NCBI RefSeq assembly: GCF_038049935.1
Contig: NZ_CP145886.1
Location: 2,736,501 to 2,800,500 of the forward strand
DNA: 64,000 bases
Reading direction: 5' to 3'
DNA from: Rossellomorea sp. y25
Lineage (GTDB): Bacteria; Bacillota; Bacilli; Bacillales; Bacillaceae_B
This document shows positions 1-8,188 of this stretch, piece by piece. Position numbers and translations under genes: made by a program. The notes under the pieces are model-generated. The model made no database searches. It was given only the letters and a program-made list of their open reading frames with translations, and was not told the DNA's origin. The first letter of the stretch is position 1. Every line of letters begins with the position of its first letter.

Positions 1-235
1 CGACCTTGCGCAAAAAGTTCTTCATATTCGGGAGAGGATGACGCCCTCCATGCTTTTTCACGTATCCTGATAAATCCTTTTCCAAATCGAAAAATACGGC
101 TCCCGGAATATGACTCTCTTTGTAGCGCTCCCTCCCCTCTGACGGGTTTCCAAGAGAAAAACGACTATCAATGACTCTTAGATTCTCTTCATGAATATGC
201 TCTCTTAACCAATCAGTATCGACGATTGCCTTCAT
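1..235 (-). CDS. Rhodanese-type sulfurtransferase (N-terminal part, cut by window edge)
   Basis: Only the first 78 residues are in the window; the gene continues past base 1. The visible part reads like the first rhodanese domain of a thiosulfate/3-mercaptopyruvate sulfurtransferase: 'VDTDWLREH' at the N-terminus, 'RVIDSRF', then 'RERYKESHIPGAVFFDLEKDL', the usual segment that leads into the inactive first domain of two-domain enzymes. The catalytic Cys would lie outside the window. Its ATG overlaps the stop of the upstream small gene (ATGA, 4 bases), so the two are probably translated together. Family assignment is strong; substrate is unknown. Confidence 0.85.
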   Translation of the reverse strand, partial: MKAIVDTDWLREHIHEENLRVIDSRFSLGNPSEGRERYKESHIPGAVFFDLEKDLSGYVKKHGGRHPLPNMKNFLRKV

Positions 236-414
236 GATATCATCCCCCTCTTCTTCATTAATGTCAGTACTTCCTCTTTCGGTTCCCAACAAGAGAATTG
301 ATAAGTGGTTTTGGTTTCATAGCCTAGTCGGGAACAAAAATAGGAGGTCTTCTTATCAGTTTTAACTCCTCGAATGTGAATACATGTAGCACAGCAATGA
401 TAAGGATTCGCCAC
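232..414 (-). CDS. Small cysteine-rich protein of unknown function (60 aa)
   Basis: A GTG start at 414 sits behind a strong ribosome binding site (GAAGGAGGAGAATC). The product has five cysteines, arranged CC-x2-C near residues 7-11, then one in 'YFC' and one in 'SCW', a spacing compatible with a small metal-binding or redox fold. I do not recognise the family. It starts about 20 bases after the dynA stop and its stop overlaps the sulfurtransferase start (ATGA), so dynA, this gene and the sulfurtransferase look like one transcription unit. A longer reading frame from further upstream runs through the dynA 3' end and is not the real start. Confidence 0.72.
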   Translation of the reverse strand: MANPYHCCATCIHIRGVKTDKKTSYFCSRLGYETKTTYQFSCWEPKEEVLTLMKKRGMIS

Positions 415-434
415 GATTCTCCTCCTTCTCTTCT

Positions 435-3400
435 TTAAGCTTGAATGTGATCGAGACGCTCCAAATCCTGTTTTAGTTTGTGGAGGTCCTGAACTGTCTC
501 TAAAGCGTCTAAATTGGAATTGATCTGCTCCATCACCTGGGTCAACATTTCTTTTTTCAGCATGTCGAATTCTCTTTCTAAATACGAAGCACCCCATGAT
601 TCCAGGCGTAACTGTTCATGTTCTAAATAGCTATCTGCAGGTTTTTGTAGTAGTGCTTCCAATTTTTCCTGAACAATTTTTTTCCCGCCTTTTTCAAAGA
701 AATGCTTTGGATTTTTAAATGAAGAAAAGGCTTCTTCGAATAGTCGCAGCTCTATTTGTTTAAATGCGTTCTCAAATTCAATGGTGCTTTCGTTTTTGTA
801 ATCTTGTGGAGATAATACTAGTTCTTTCTCCACCTGTTCAATCAATTCTTCAAGGGCGATCCATTGTTCGTTGAGTTGTTTATGAATGAACTGCTGGATG
901 CGAAGAGAAGTGGCCCTCATTTCCTGAGCCAAATCAAATCCGATACTCGATAGAAATTCCTTTAACCCTTCTCTTATCGCTAGGGACTGGTTGGAGTATT
1001 GCAGAAATAATCCTGAATGAAAGGCTTCTTTATAAAAGTCGGATACCCGGAAGAACACCCTTTGTTTTACATAATAGACAAGCTCCTTCGATTCTTGCTG
1101 CATTTCGATTTCCAGGGGCTGGACAGATTTAGCATCGATTAGTGAGCGAACCTTTACCTTCGCGTCGTTCAGCTCCTGTTTGCGTACTTGCTTATACGCT
1201 TTATCACTTGACGCCGTATGAATATATTGTTTAAACCGTTGCAATCCCCTATCCCACTCACTAAGAGCGGACTCAATACTCATGCTCACTAATTCATTCT
1301 GTATAAATGTTTGGAATTCCTTCTTAAATAGGTCCATTCCTGACTTGTGGGAACCTGATTCCTTGAGAGCTTGGAGAGAAGACACTCCAAAGATCCTCGG
1401 AAAACGAATGCCATATTGAATCAGCTGCGCTTCCACATAGTCAATCACTTCATTCTTTTCTTCTTCATCACTTGCAAGATCGATGGCGTTTACGACAAAG
1501 AACATTTTATCTAATTCAAATGTATCCTTCACTCGCCCCAATTGAATAAGGAACTCCCGGTCTGCCTTGGCAAATGCATGATTGTAATAGGTCACAAATA
1601 GTATCGCATCGGCATTTTTGATATATTCAAATGCTACTCCTGTATGTCTTGCGTTTATTGAATCTGCTCCTGGTGTATCGACGAGTGTGATTCCCTGCCT
1701 TGTAATATCACAATCGAAATAGAGATCGATTGACTCAACAAAACAAGCTTGAGATTCATCCGCTACAAATCCTCTATACTCTTCAAGATTGGCCTTTTTT
1801 GTCTTTCCAAGACTTTCTTTAAAGGCAGGATAACCATTATAAAAAGCCTGCAGGAATGAAAGGTGTACATTCTCCTTACCACTGCCTTCACTCGTTAAAG
1901 CAGGTACAATCACCATTGCTTCATCGAGGGTTGAGACACTGCGATTGAAAAAGGAAAGAGTATGAACGATGTCTTGAAATAGTTGGTCGTAGGTTTTGAT
2001 TTGTACATGGGCAGTCTCATGCTCACCGCTTTCTGATACCGGATTGATTCGATTGATCGAAGCAGTTGTCGGATTTGGGCTCACAGGAAGTATTTTCTTC
2101 CCTAATAGTGCATTGGCAAATGATGATTTCCCCGCACTAAAAGCACCGAATAATGCAATCGTGAAGGATTGATTGGAAAGGCGCTCTTTCTTTCCTTCTA
2201 ATAGATCCGCTGTCTTGGAAAACCCATTGTATTTCCTGAATACATGGGTCATCGTATCTAAACGTTCGATAACCCCTCCTATAGAAGCTTGTTGTTCTTT
2301 TCGTGGCTCCGTCACAATCTTTTCCCTGGTTCGTCGTATTGTCTCTTTTTGATCCAACTCCATGTCAGTTGCAAGAATATACTCTTCCGACCTTGCCTTC
2401 CAATTCACAATCCATTGTTGGAGAATAGAATCTGCCTGTATTTGATCGATTTCAATACTCATTAATTTTCGCAGTTGAGTGGTCTTTTCTTCATATAATG
2501 TGTTCCACTGATAAATGACTCCCGTTTTCTTTTGGAGTTCATTAAGCTCAGCTTCTAAAACTGAATTCTCTTCTCGAGACGCGCTTTCAATTTCATTCAA
2601 AGTGTCTCCAAACAAATCATTTGTATAGTTTCTGGCTTTCCCCTTTATTTCCTCAGAAAGATCATCACAGTATTGTAGAACGTAATCACTCGTTATTCCC
2701 GCACCTGATTTAATTAGATCAATAAGAAATGGTTCATCCACTTCCAGAGATAATTGATCCCACTTCATTCGTTGATCTGATGAAGGACTGTATTCTTTCA
2801 CCATGTTTTTTCCCAGTGTCTTCAGATGCCATTCTAATTGAGATTCGATGCGGGTATTTACATCGTCTTTAAACTTCTGAATTCTGATCGCTTTTTCATC
2901 TTCTGTCTTTTGTTTTGAAAATAAAAAACCTACCTTAAAGTCTGGTTGTCTGCTTTCCAGAAAATCTTTCGCTAATTCTCTCGTTTCAAACGGCATTAAA
3001 TACGCATTTTTAAGGACTTCTCTTCTTTCTGCCTCAAAATGTTCTTTAATCGCTTTTACGTTATTTTTTGCTAAAGTTTCAATCAATCTTCTTTCAGTTT
3101 GAAGAAGAGCGTCTTTGTTATTCCACTCCTCCTCTGTCAGTAGGTCTCTCCCTGTTTCCTCGATTTTCTCAAGCTCTTCCTCATACCACTTCTCATGCTC
3201 AGATCGTAATTGAGAAATAGCCGATTCTGCAGAGTCCTCTATCAGTTCACTTTTCTGTTTCACCTGCTCTTCAATTAATGACTCTAATTTTTCAAGATCA
3301 TTATGAGGATGATGCGGAGCTTTTAGACTTGTAAAAAACGTTCCATTGGGTACAACACCCCAAGAAGCAAACGAGTTCTCAACACTTTCTTTAAAGTCGC

Positions 3401-4052
3401 TGAATGTTAATTCTTCTTCCTGGTGTTTATCAATCTGATTTACAATGAGATACAGCTTGACTCCATGACGGATCATTTCCTTTGTGAACTCAAAGTTCAC
3501 CTGAGATTGAACATGGTTATAATCCATTACGTAAAAAACGGCGTCAGCGAGATGAATGGCGGATTCAGTTGATAGTCTGTGGGCATCATCCGTACTGTCT
3601 ACGCCAGGCGTGTCTAAAACCGATACACCCTCTGGCATCTCACTCTTGCTACGCCCTATTTCTACAGAGTATACTTCCTCACCGTTTTTACAAAAGTCCT
3701 TAATGGTGGAGAACTCATATGGCGCCTTGAAGTATAACGGCTGGGAATCATGATAATGAATTTTCGCAAAATCCGTAGATGCATGGTGAACCTTTACTAG
3801 ATTCGCACTGGTTGGGATTGGACTGGACGGGAGGATTTCTTCCCCCATTAAGTGATTAATCATTGTAGACTTTCCAGCCGAAAAGTGGCCGCAGAAGGCT
3901 AAAATCAGTTCATCGTTGTATAATTTCTCTGCTAATCTTTCTACCTTTGCGGCCCGCTCTACGTCTCCGTTGTGACGGAAAGTATCGTGGTAGGCTGTAA
4001 GTTGTTGCAATGTATTATGTAATTGTGTACTTTTATGCTCTATCTGACTCAT
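435..4052 (-). CDS. dynA: Bacterial dynamin-like GTPase, two fused dynamin modules
   Basis: The 1205-residue product matches the size of B. subtilis DynA (YpbR, about 1190 aa), a membrane-tethering and fusion GTPase active in membrane surveillance and phage or pore-toxin defence. Two complete GTPase modules are visible. The first has the P-loop GHFSAGKS at residues 55-62, a DTPG switch near 146 and NQID as G4. The second has GAFSAGKS near 637, DTPG near 790 and NAID. Long helical stretches follow each GTPase and would form the stalks. Both P-loops keep Lys and Ser, so both heads look competent. No signal peptide or clear transmembrane helix; membrane contact would be through the stalk tips. 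Confidence 0.95.
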   Translation of the reverse strand: MSQIEHKSTQLHNTLQQLTAYHDTFRHNGDVERAAKVERLAEKLYNDELILAFCGHFSAGKSTMINHLMGEEILPSSPIPTSANLVKVHHASTDFAKIHYHDSQPLYFKAPYEFSTIKDFCKNGEEVYSVEIGRSKSEMPEGVSVLDTPGVDSTDDAHRLSTESAIHLADAVFYVMDYNHVQSQVNFEFTKEMIRHGVKLYLIVNQIDKHQEEELTFSDFKESVENSFASWGVVPNGTFFTSLKAPHHPHNDLEKLESLIEEQVKQKSELIEDSAESAISQLRSEHEKWYEEELEKIEETGRDLLTEEEWNNKDALLQTERRLIETLAKNNVKAIKEHFEAERREVLKNAYLMPFETRELAKDFLESRQPDFKVGFLFSKQKTEDEKAIRIQKFKDDVNTRIESQLEWHLKTLGKNMVKEYSPSSDQRMKWDQLSLEVDEPFLIDLIKSGAGITSDYVLQYCDDLSEEIKGKARNYTNDLFGDTLNEIESASREENSVLEAELNELQKKTGVIYQWNTLYEEKTTQLRKLMSIEIDQIQADSILQQWIVNWKARSEEYILATDMELDQKETIRRTREKIVTEPRKEQQASIGGVIERLDTMTHVFRKYNGFSKTADLLEGKKERLSNQSFTIALFGAFSAGKSSFANALLGKKILPVSPNPTTASINRINPVSESGEHETAHVQIKTYDQLFQDIVHTLSFFNRSVSTLDEAMVIVPALTSEGSGKENVHLSFLQAFYNGYPAFKESLGKTKKANLEEYRGFVADESQACFVESIDLYFDCDITRQGITLVDTPGADSINARHTGVAFEYIKNADAILFVTYYNHAFAKADREFLIQLGRVKDTFELDKMFFVVNAIDLASDEEEKNEVIDYVEAQLIQYGIRFPRIFGVSSLQALKESGSHKSGMDLFKKEFQTFIQNELVSMSIESALSEWDRGLQRFKQYIHTASSDKAYKQVRKQELNDAKVKVRSLIDAKSVQPLEIEMQQESKELVYYVKQRVFFRVSDFYKEAFHSGLFLQYSNQSLAIREGLKEFLSSIGFDLAQEMRATSLRIQQFIHKQLNEQWIALEELIEQVEKELVLSPQDYKNESTIEFENAFKQIELRLFEEAFSSFKNPKHFFEKGGKKIVQEKLEALLQKPADSYLEHEQLRLESWGASYLEREFDMLKKEMLTQVMEQINSNLDALETVQDLHKLKQDLERLDHIQA

Positions 4053-4194
4053 TGAACTAGTTCCTTTCTGTTTTCAGAAAAATGATAACGTTTTTATTTT
4101 ATCGTATTTAGCTCAATTTCTCTATGAAATCATATCAACATGGGGTATTTGAGAACGGTATTAGTATATGCAGGGATTTCAAAAGAGGCAAAAG

Positions 4195-4227
4195 ACAAAA
4201 TAAAAAGCCCTCTTCCGAAGAAGGGGA
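4195..4227 (-). terminator. Intrinsic terminator of the small membrane gene
   Basis: On the minus strand a C-rich arm and a matching G-rich arm form a short bulged hairpin (about 4 plus 3 bp around a CGG loop), followed by CTTTTTATTTT. It begins 9 bases after the stop of the gene at 4236-4406, which supports that short gene being transcribed on its own, separate from dynA. Confidence 0.6.
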
Positions 4228-4235
4228 CTATGTAT

Positions 4236-4406
4236 TTATCGTGTTGTGTCAGTTGCGATCAGGTTTGAATGAACAAAAGATTTTGAGTTTGTCTGGTATG
4301 ATGGTACTTTCTTCTCTTGTGCTGAATCCTTCATTACATTTGATAAAACATGCTTCATCATGAAGCTATACGCTAATACAGTAAACAATATCAGAAACCA
4401 TACCAT
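4236..4406 (-). CDS. Small single-span membrane protein, possibly iron regulated (56 aa)
   Basis: An ATG at 4406 follows an AAAGGGTGGGG ribosome binding site. The N-terminal 17 or so residues (MVWFLILFTVLAYSFMM) are a clear membrane segment or uncleaved signal anchor; the remaining 39 residues are polar. I do not recognise a family. The gene has its own terminator downstream and two sequences resembling Fur boxes just upstream (4437-4451 and 4477-4491), so it is a monocistronic unit that may be repressed by Fur with iron. A GTG four codons earlier lies inside the ribosome binding site and is less likely. Real-gene call rests on context more than on homology. Confidence 0.55.
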   Translation of the reverse strand: MVWFLILFTVLAYSFMMKHVLSNVMKDSAQEKKVPSYQTNSKSFVHSNLIATDTTR

Positions 4407-4436
4407 ATTTGTCCCCACCCTTTTGTTAAGAAAAAT

Positions 4437-4451
4437 TGAGAATAATTATCA
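4437..4451 (-). promoter_or_regulatory. Fur box (14 of 15 to the 7-1-7 consensus)
   Basis: TGAGAATAATTATCA differs from the Bacillus 7-1-7 Fur consensus TGATAATNATTATCA at one position. It lies 30 bases upstream of the small membrane gene at 4236-4406, in the gap after bpsB, where a promoter for that gene would be. Confidence 0.7.
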
Positions 4452-4476
4452 TCTTCAATTAGAATCTTAACAAAAA

Positions 4477-4491
4477 CGATAATCATTTTCA
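4477..4491 (-). promoter_or_regulatory. Second, weaker Fur-like box
   Basis: CGATAATCATTTTCA matches TGATAATNATTATCA at 13 of 15 positions and lies 25 bases from the first box, within the same short intergenic gap. Paired boxes are usual at Fur-controlled promoters. Confidence 0.5.
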
Positions 4492-4500
4492 ATAAGAAAA

Positions 4501-5070
4501 TTATTTTTCTTTCTTGATTAGGGGGATCCAGCCCTTTGTATGAAGGTGAATCCTTTCATAATTCGTTTCATCTCGAAGTGCATGTTCCTCAAGCGGAATG
4601 CGAATAGAGAGAATGAATTGATTTAATAATGCAAAGACAAACAGGGTCCAATAGGCATTAAAGAGTAATGGAACAATCAAGAATTCTAATGTCACAATAA
4701 GGTAGTTAGGATGCTTCAAATATTTATAAGGACCTTTCGCAACCACTTCAGCTTTCGGAAGCACGATGATTTTTGTATTCCAATACTTCCCCAGTGAAGA
4801 AATCACCCAAATTCTCCCGAGCTGAGTGAGAATGAAGCCAGCCAACAGGATTGGCCAATAGGGGTTAACCCCTGTATGAAAGATCCCTCCTTCAATTAAC
4901 AACGAAACAAAGAATGCGATATGGATAGCCACCATCATTTTATAATGAGCCTGTCCATATTCTTTTGCCCCCTGTTCCTTCATCCACTTCTCATTTGACT
5001 TGGCAATGAATAGCTCCACAAGCCTCTGAATCATCAGTACGAAAAAAAACAGAATGAAATAGAGCATCAT
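4501..5070 (-). CDS. bpsB: Isoprenylcysteine carboxyl methyltransferase family protein, alkylpyrone O-methyltransferase
   Basis: About 189 residues, integral membrane, with the ICMT-family signature: 'KYLKHPNYL' near residue 120 and an acidic 'EEHALRDE' close to the C-terminus. In B. subtilis the orthologue YpbQ (BpsB) O-methylates alkylpyrones made by BpsA, which is encoded directly upstream here too. The bpsA stop overlaps the start region (two ATG codons at 5070 and 5067 behind GAGGTGGGA; either is possible), so translation is coupled. Four to five membrane segments are visible. The product would act in the cytoplasmic membrane on a lipophilic pyrone or resorcinol. Confidence 0.88.
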   Translation of the reverse strand: MMLYFILFFFVLMIQRLVELFIAKSNEKWMKEQGAKEYGQAHYKMMVAIHIAFFVSLLIEGGIFHTGVNPYWPILLAGFILTQLGRIWVISSLGKYWNTKIIVLPKAEVVAKGPYKYLKHPNYLIVTLEFLIVPLLFNAYWTLFVFALLNQFILSIRIPLEEHALRDETNYERIHLHTKGWIPLIKKEK

Positions 5071-6137
5071 TCCCACCTCATCAAAAGCAGTTCCGAACTA
5101 AACCCCGGCCCTAAAGCGGTACCCAAGCCTATATCTCCACGCTCACAGCCTTTATTCATAAATTCCTTCAGCACATACAAGATGGTTACAGATGACATAT
5201 TCCCATAGTTTTTCAAGACCTTCATTGATTCAGATGTCATGCTTTCATCCATTCCTAAAGCTTCCTGATAGGCTTCAATGACCTTCTTACCTCCTGGATG
5301 TGCCACAAAATGCTTAATATCTTCAAGGCTGATATCATTTGCATTGATAAATCCCTCAACATTCGGCCTGAGCCAATTCTTCACCAGTGTGGGAATATCT
5401 TTTGAAAACACTACATATAAACCGTTATTCTTTACCTCCCACCCCATTACATCCAGTGAATCCTCTAAGAGAGTCGATTGAGTGGCGAAAATGGATGGCA
5501 ATGGGTGGGAAATCCCTTCAAGTAATGGGCTTTCATCACCACATACAACAGCACACGCAACGCCATCCGCAAAAAGAGACGTTCCAATTAAATTGCTCTT
5601 TGAGCGATCCCCATGCTGAAAGGTGAGTGAACAAAGTTCAATGGAAAGGACGAGAACATTTGCTTTCGGAAAAGCTAAACAGTACTCATAGGCCCGTGAC
5701 AGCCCGCTTGCCCCCCCTGCACATCCCAATCCCCAAATCGGAATTCGTTTAACATGAGAAGAGAATGGCAGAAGATTCATAATTCTCGCTTCTAGACTTG
5801 GTGTTGCGAGGCCAGATGTTGAAATCGTAAAAATCGCATCAATGTCCTCCAGTGTAATCTGATGATTGGATAGGATTTTCTTAACAGCCTTGCTGCCTAA
5901 TTCAACTGCGTGGTGAATGAATTCATCATTTTTTTCTTGAAAGGTATGCTCCCTAGAAAACCATTCGAGATCTTTTACGAAATAACGACTGTCTATTTCA
6001 CCATTTTCAAACACGGTGAGAAGACGTCCGATATTCTTAAAGCTTGTCGAAAACAATTGTTTCGCAAATTCTGCCGCTTCTTTTTGTGTAATCTTCACAG
6101 GGGGAATCTCGGTTTCAACTGAGACAATTTTCGGCAT
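5067..6137 (-). CDS. bpsA: Type III polyketide synthase (alkylpyrone synthase)
   Basis: A chalcone-synthase-fold enzyme of 356 residues. The catalytic triad is visible: Cys139 in 'GLGCAGGAS', His280 in 'VAHPGGKK' and Asn313 in 'NYGNMSS'. BpsA-type enzymes condense long-chain fatty acyl-CoA with malonyl-CoA to triketide and tetraketide pyrones. It heads a two-gene operon with the methyltransferase bpsB. Length and motifs are normal. B. subtilis literature calls it bcsA or bpsA. Confidence 0.93.
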   Translation of the reverse strand: MPKIVSVETEIPPVKITQKEAAEFAKQLFSTSFKNIGRLLTVFENGEIDSRYFVKDLEWFSREHTFQEKNDEFIHHAVELGSKAVKKILSNHQITLEDIDAIFTISTSGLATPSLEARIMNLLPFSSHVKRIPIWGLGCAGGASGLSRAYEYCLAFPKANVLVLSIELCSLTFQHGDRSKSNLIGTSLFADGVACAVVCGDESPLLEGISHPLPSIFATQSTLLEDSLDVMGWEVKNNGLYVVFSKDIPTLVKNWLRPNVEGFINANDISLEDIKHFVAHPGGKKVIEAYQEALGMDESMTSESMKVLKNYGNMSSVTILYVLKEFMNKGCERGDIGLGTALGPGFSSELLLMRWE

Positions 6138-6301
6138 ATACGTACACTCCTTACACTTCCATGTAAGGGTAGCATTTCCAAAAAATCACAAAACATGTAT
6201 TCAAGATTATGTATAGTCCTTCAAATCCATCTGAATATGCCTTCATTCGAAAAGAATACCATTGGTGATTATTGTGATTCGATAATCACTTTACCATATA
6301 C

Positions 6302-6332
6302 AAAGAGCTAACCCGCAATAAGTTAGCTCTTT
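6302..6332 (-). terminator. Hairpin terminator after the SDR gene
   Basis: A perfect 11-bp stem (AAAGAGCTAAC paired with GTTAGCTCTTT, 9-base loop) lies 14 bases after the SDR stop. The T-run is modest on either strand, so it may serve mainly as a hairpin terminator or 3' end stabiliser. Confidence 0.7.
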
Positions 6333-6345
6333 GTTGTACGGAAGT

Positions 6346-7116
6346 TCAAAAACCTTGAATCGTCATTCCACCGTCCACAAAAAGGGTTTGGCCTGTAACA
6401 TAATTCGAAGCATCCGAGGAAAGGAAAACAGCAGGGCCTACAAGTTCCTCCAGTTCACCGATTCTCTTTAGGGGTGTTACGGCCAAAATATCGTTTACAT
6501 ATTCTTCGTTTTGCAATAGCTCTTTTGTTAGTGGCGTTTTAAAATACCAAGGTCCGATACTATTCACATTAATATTGTATTTTCCCCATTCCATGGCTAA
6601 TACCTTCGTCATTTGAATCATGGCTGCTTTCGTTGAAGCGTACACAACCCCTGTACGTAAAGCAACTTGTCCAGCTACAGACGCTATGTTAATGATTTTC
6701 CCCTGATTCTTCTCCTTCATATGTTTACCTGCTTCCTGACTCATCATAAAAGCAGATTTCAAATTTGTATCCATGATCGTTTGCCATTCTTCATCCGTAA
6801 CCTCAAGGGCGCTGGAACGAATATTCATTCCTGCATTATTAATTAAAATATCAATGGAACGTTTTTGATCTTCTATGTAAGCAATCGCTTTTTGAATCTC
6901 TTCCCGTGATGTCACATCCGTCGGGATTATATAAGCCCTTCTTCCCAGCTTTTCAATTTCACTGGCCGTTTCTTCCAGATCGCCCCTCGTCCTTGATAGC
7001 AGGACAACATCGGCTCCTGATTCTGCTAAACCTATACTGAGAGCTCGTCCAATTCCACGACCGGCACCAGAGACAACAGCCAGTTTATCTTTTAATGAAA
7101 ATGAAGGTAAATACAT
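6346..7116 (-). CDS. Short-chain dehydrogenase/reductase
   Basis: A classical 256-residue SDR. The nucleotide-binding motif GAGRGIG is at 17-23, NNAG at 93-96, and the catalytic residues Ser146, Tyr159 and Lys163 (YASTK) are all present. Arg following the glycine motif and the 'SRTRGDLEE' turn suggest NADP(H). The ATG at 7116 follows AGGGTGG by a good distance; a GTG two codons earlier is too close. The sequence is closest in style to glucose 1-dehydrogenase and 3-oxoacyl-ACP reductase members, but the substrate cannot be read from it. It is a monocistronic gene between the bps operon and the oxidase operon. Confidence 0.9.
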   Translation of the reverse strand: MYLPSFSLKDKLAVVSGAGRGIGRALSIGLAESGADVVLLSRTRGDLEETASEIEKLGRRAYIIPTDVTSREEIQKAIAYIEDQKRSIDILINNAGMNIRSSALEVTDEEWQTIMDTNLKSAFMMSQEAGKHMKEKNQGKIINIASVAGQVALRTGVVYASTKAAMIQMTKVLAMEWGKYNINVNSIGPWYFKTPLTKELLQNEEYVNDILAVTPLKRIGELEELVGPAVFLSSDASNYVTGQTLFVDGGMTIQGF

Positions 7117-7192
7117 CTTCACACCACCCTACCCATTATTTGAATCTTCTATATATTAACACAGTCATGTTGACTGCTAAAAGGTTTACGCT

Positions 7193-7327
7193 TTAACGAG
7201 TTTTCTTCTTGTCCCCCTGGTTCTGGACATGAATGTGGATTTTCGAATCTACATGAAGTTGACACTGAGGACAAACCGTTTTCTCGGAAAAGATCTGACA
7301 GCAATGCTTACAATAAAATTTTTCCAC
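7193..7327 (-). CDS. Zinc-ribbon-like peptide (44 aa)
   Basis: A GTG start at 7327 follows GGAGGA with 6 bases spacing. The 44-residue product has 'CKHCC' at residues 6-10 and 'CPQC' at 19-22, a textbook pair of zinc knuckles, then a basic tail ending KKKTR. Too short for most gene finders. No family name is known to me. It is transcribed toward the SDR gene, away from the oxidase operon. The start codon is GTG rather than ATG, but the ribosome binding site is strong. Confidence 0.7.
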   Translation of the reverse strand: MEKFYCKHCCQIFSEKTVCPQCQLHVDSKIHIHVQNQGDKKKTR

Positions 7328-7451
7328 GAAATATCCTCCTCCCTCTTTATTTTCATTCCTATACTCTATGCATGTCGTTCCGACAAATGAACCGATTGAA
7401 AGACCTATTTATTTCTGACTTCACATTTATTTCACAATTTTTCACGTAACC

Positions 7452-7495
7452 TGTGACATTTATCACAGATTCATAAGGGTTTACACCTTTATGAT
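7452..7495 (+). promoter_or_regulatory. Fnr/Crp-type box and -10 of the oxidase operon
   Basis: TGTGA-CATTTA-TCACA at 7452-7467 is a perfect match to the Bacillus Fnr consensus TGTGA-N6-TCACA. A possible -10 (TATGAT, 7490-7495) puts the start of transcription near 7502, so the box would be centred about 42 bases upstream, the class II activator position. There is no convincing -35, as expected at an activated promoter. Proposed to control the three-gene oxidase operon that starts at 7542. Confidence 0.65.
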
Positions 7496-7541
7496 AGTGA
7501 TAACAAAATCAATCATCCAATGAATGGAAGGAATGAGATAA

Positions 7542-7691
7542 ATGGCGAAACCGGAATTACATCAAAAAACCGAGGTTAAGGTCGAAGAGTCAACTTCATT
7601 AAAAGGAACTTTTACTTCGGTTCTGTTCCTAGGTGGTTTTTTAGTCCTTACTTGGCTAGGAGTATTCTTACTATTTTTAAATCGTTTTTAA
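7542..7691 (+). CDS. Cytochrome c oxidase subunit IIa-like peptide (49 aa)
   Basis: A 49-residue protein with a polar N-terminus and one C-terminal membrane helix (about residues 25-46), behind GGAAGGAATGAG. Size, topology and position directly before subunits II and I match the small CoxIIa-type subunit of B-family (ba3-type) oxidases. It would pack beside subunit I in the membrane. First gene of the operon and directly downstream of the Fnr-type box. Confidence 0.78.
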   Translation: MAKPELHQKTEVKVEESTSLKGTFTSVLFLGGFLVLTWLGVFLLFLNRF

Positions 7692-7710
7692 TTCTGAAGG
7701 AGTGGTTAAC

Positions 7711-8187
7711 ATGCACATGCATCGCTATGAAAAATGGTGGTTAACGTTAGGAACAGGGTCTCTTATCTTATTTTTAGTTATTTTAGGAATCAGTGCTTTT
7801 CATCAAGGACATCAACCTCCAAGCGCGAAAGCATACGTCAATCCCGAGCAAGTGGATAAAACCTCGCCCTTTAACGAGCCGGGATTAAAGAAGATAGAAG
7901 GGAAGGATTGGGATTACGAGTTAGTGTTTGTCGCATCAGCATTTCTCTACACGCCCGGGGAAATTGAAATACCTAAAGGATCTACACTTAAAATCATCGC
8001 CACAACAAAAGATGTTGTTCACGGATTTGAAGTGGCAGGAACAAACATTAATATGATGCTTGAACCTGGATTTGTTAGTGAATATACAACAACCCTTGAC
8101 AAAACAGGAGAATTTCTCGTTGTATGTAATGAATATTGTGGGGTAGGTCACCACACAATGAAATCTATGATCAAGGTGGTGGACTAA
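7711..8187 (+). CDS. Cytochrome c oxidase subunit II, B-type (CuA domain)
   Basis: 158 residues: one N-terminal membrane anchor (about 10-30) and an extracellular cupredoxin CuA domain. All CuA ligands are seen: His104 (VVHGF), Cys139, Cys143, His147 and Met150 in CNEYCGVGHHTM. The short length and single helix are typical of B-family oxidases (Thermus ba3, Geobacillus bo3/ba3). The ATG at 7711 follows GAAGGAG; a GTG three codons upstream is in the binding site. It receives electrons from a cytochrome c. Confidence 0.93.
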   Translation: MHMHRYEKWWLTLGTGSLILFLVILGISAFHQGHQPPSAKAYVNPEQVDKTSPFNEPGLKKIEGKDWDYELVFVASAFLYTPGEIEIPKGSTLKIIATTKDVVHGFEVAGTNINMMLEPGFVSEYTTTLDKTGEFLVVCNEYCGVGHHTMKSMIKVVD

Positions 8188-8188
8188 A

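Noticed and set aside
4124..4363. 79-codon plus-strand frame after dynA
   Set aside because: It runs through a terminator and antisense to the small membrane gene, with no ribosome binding site.
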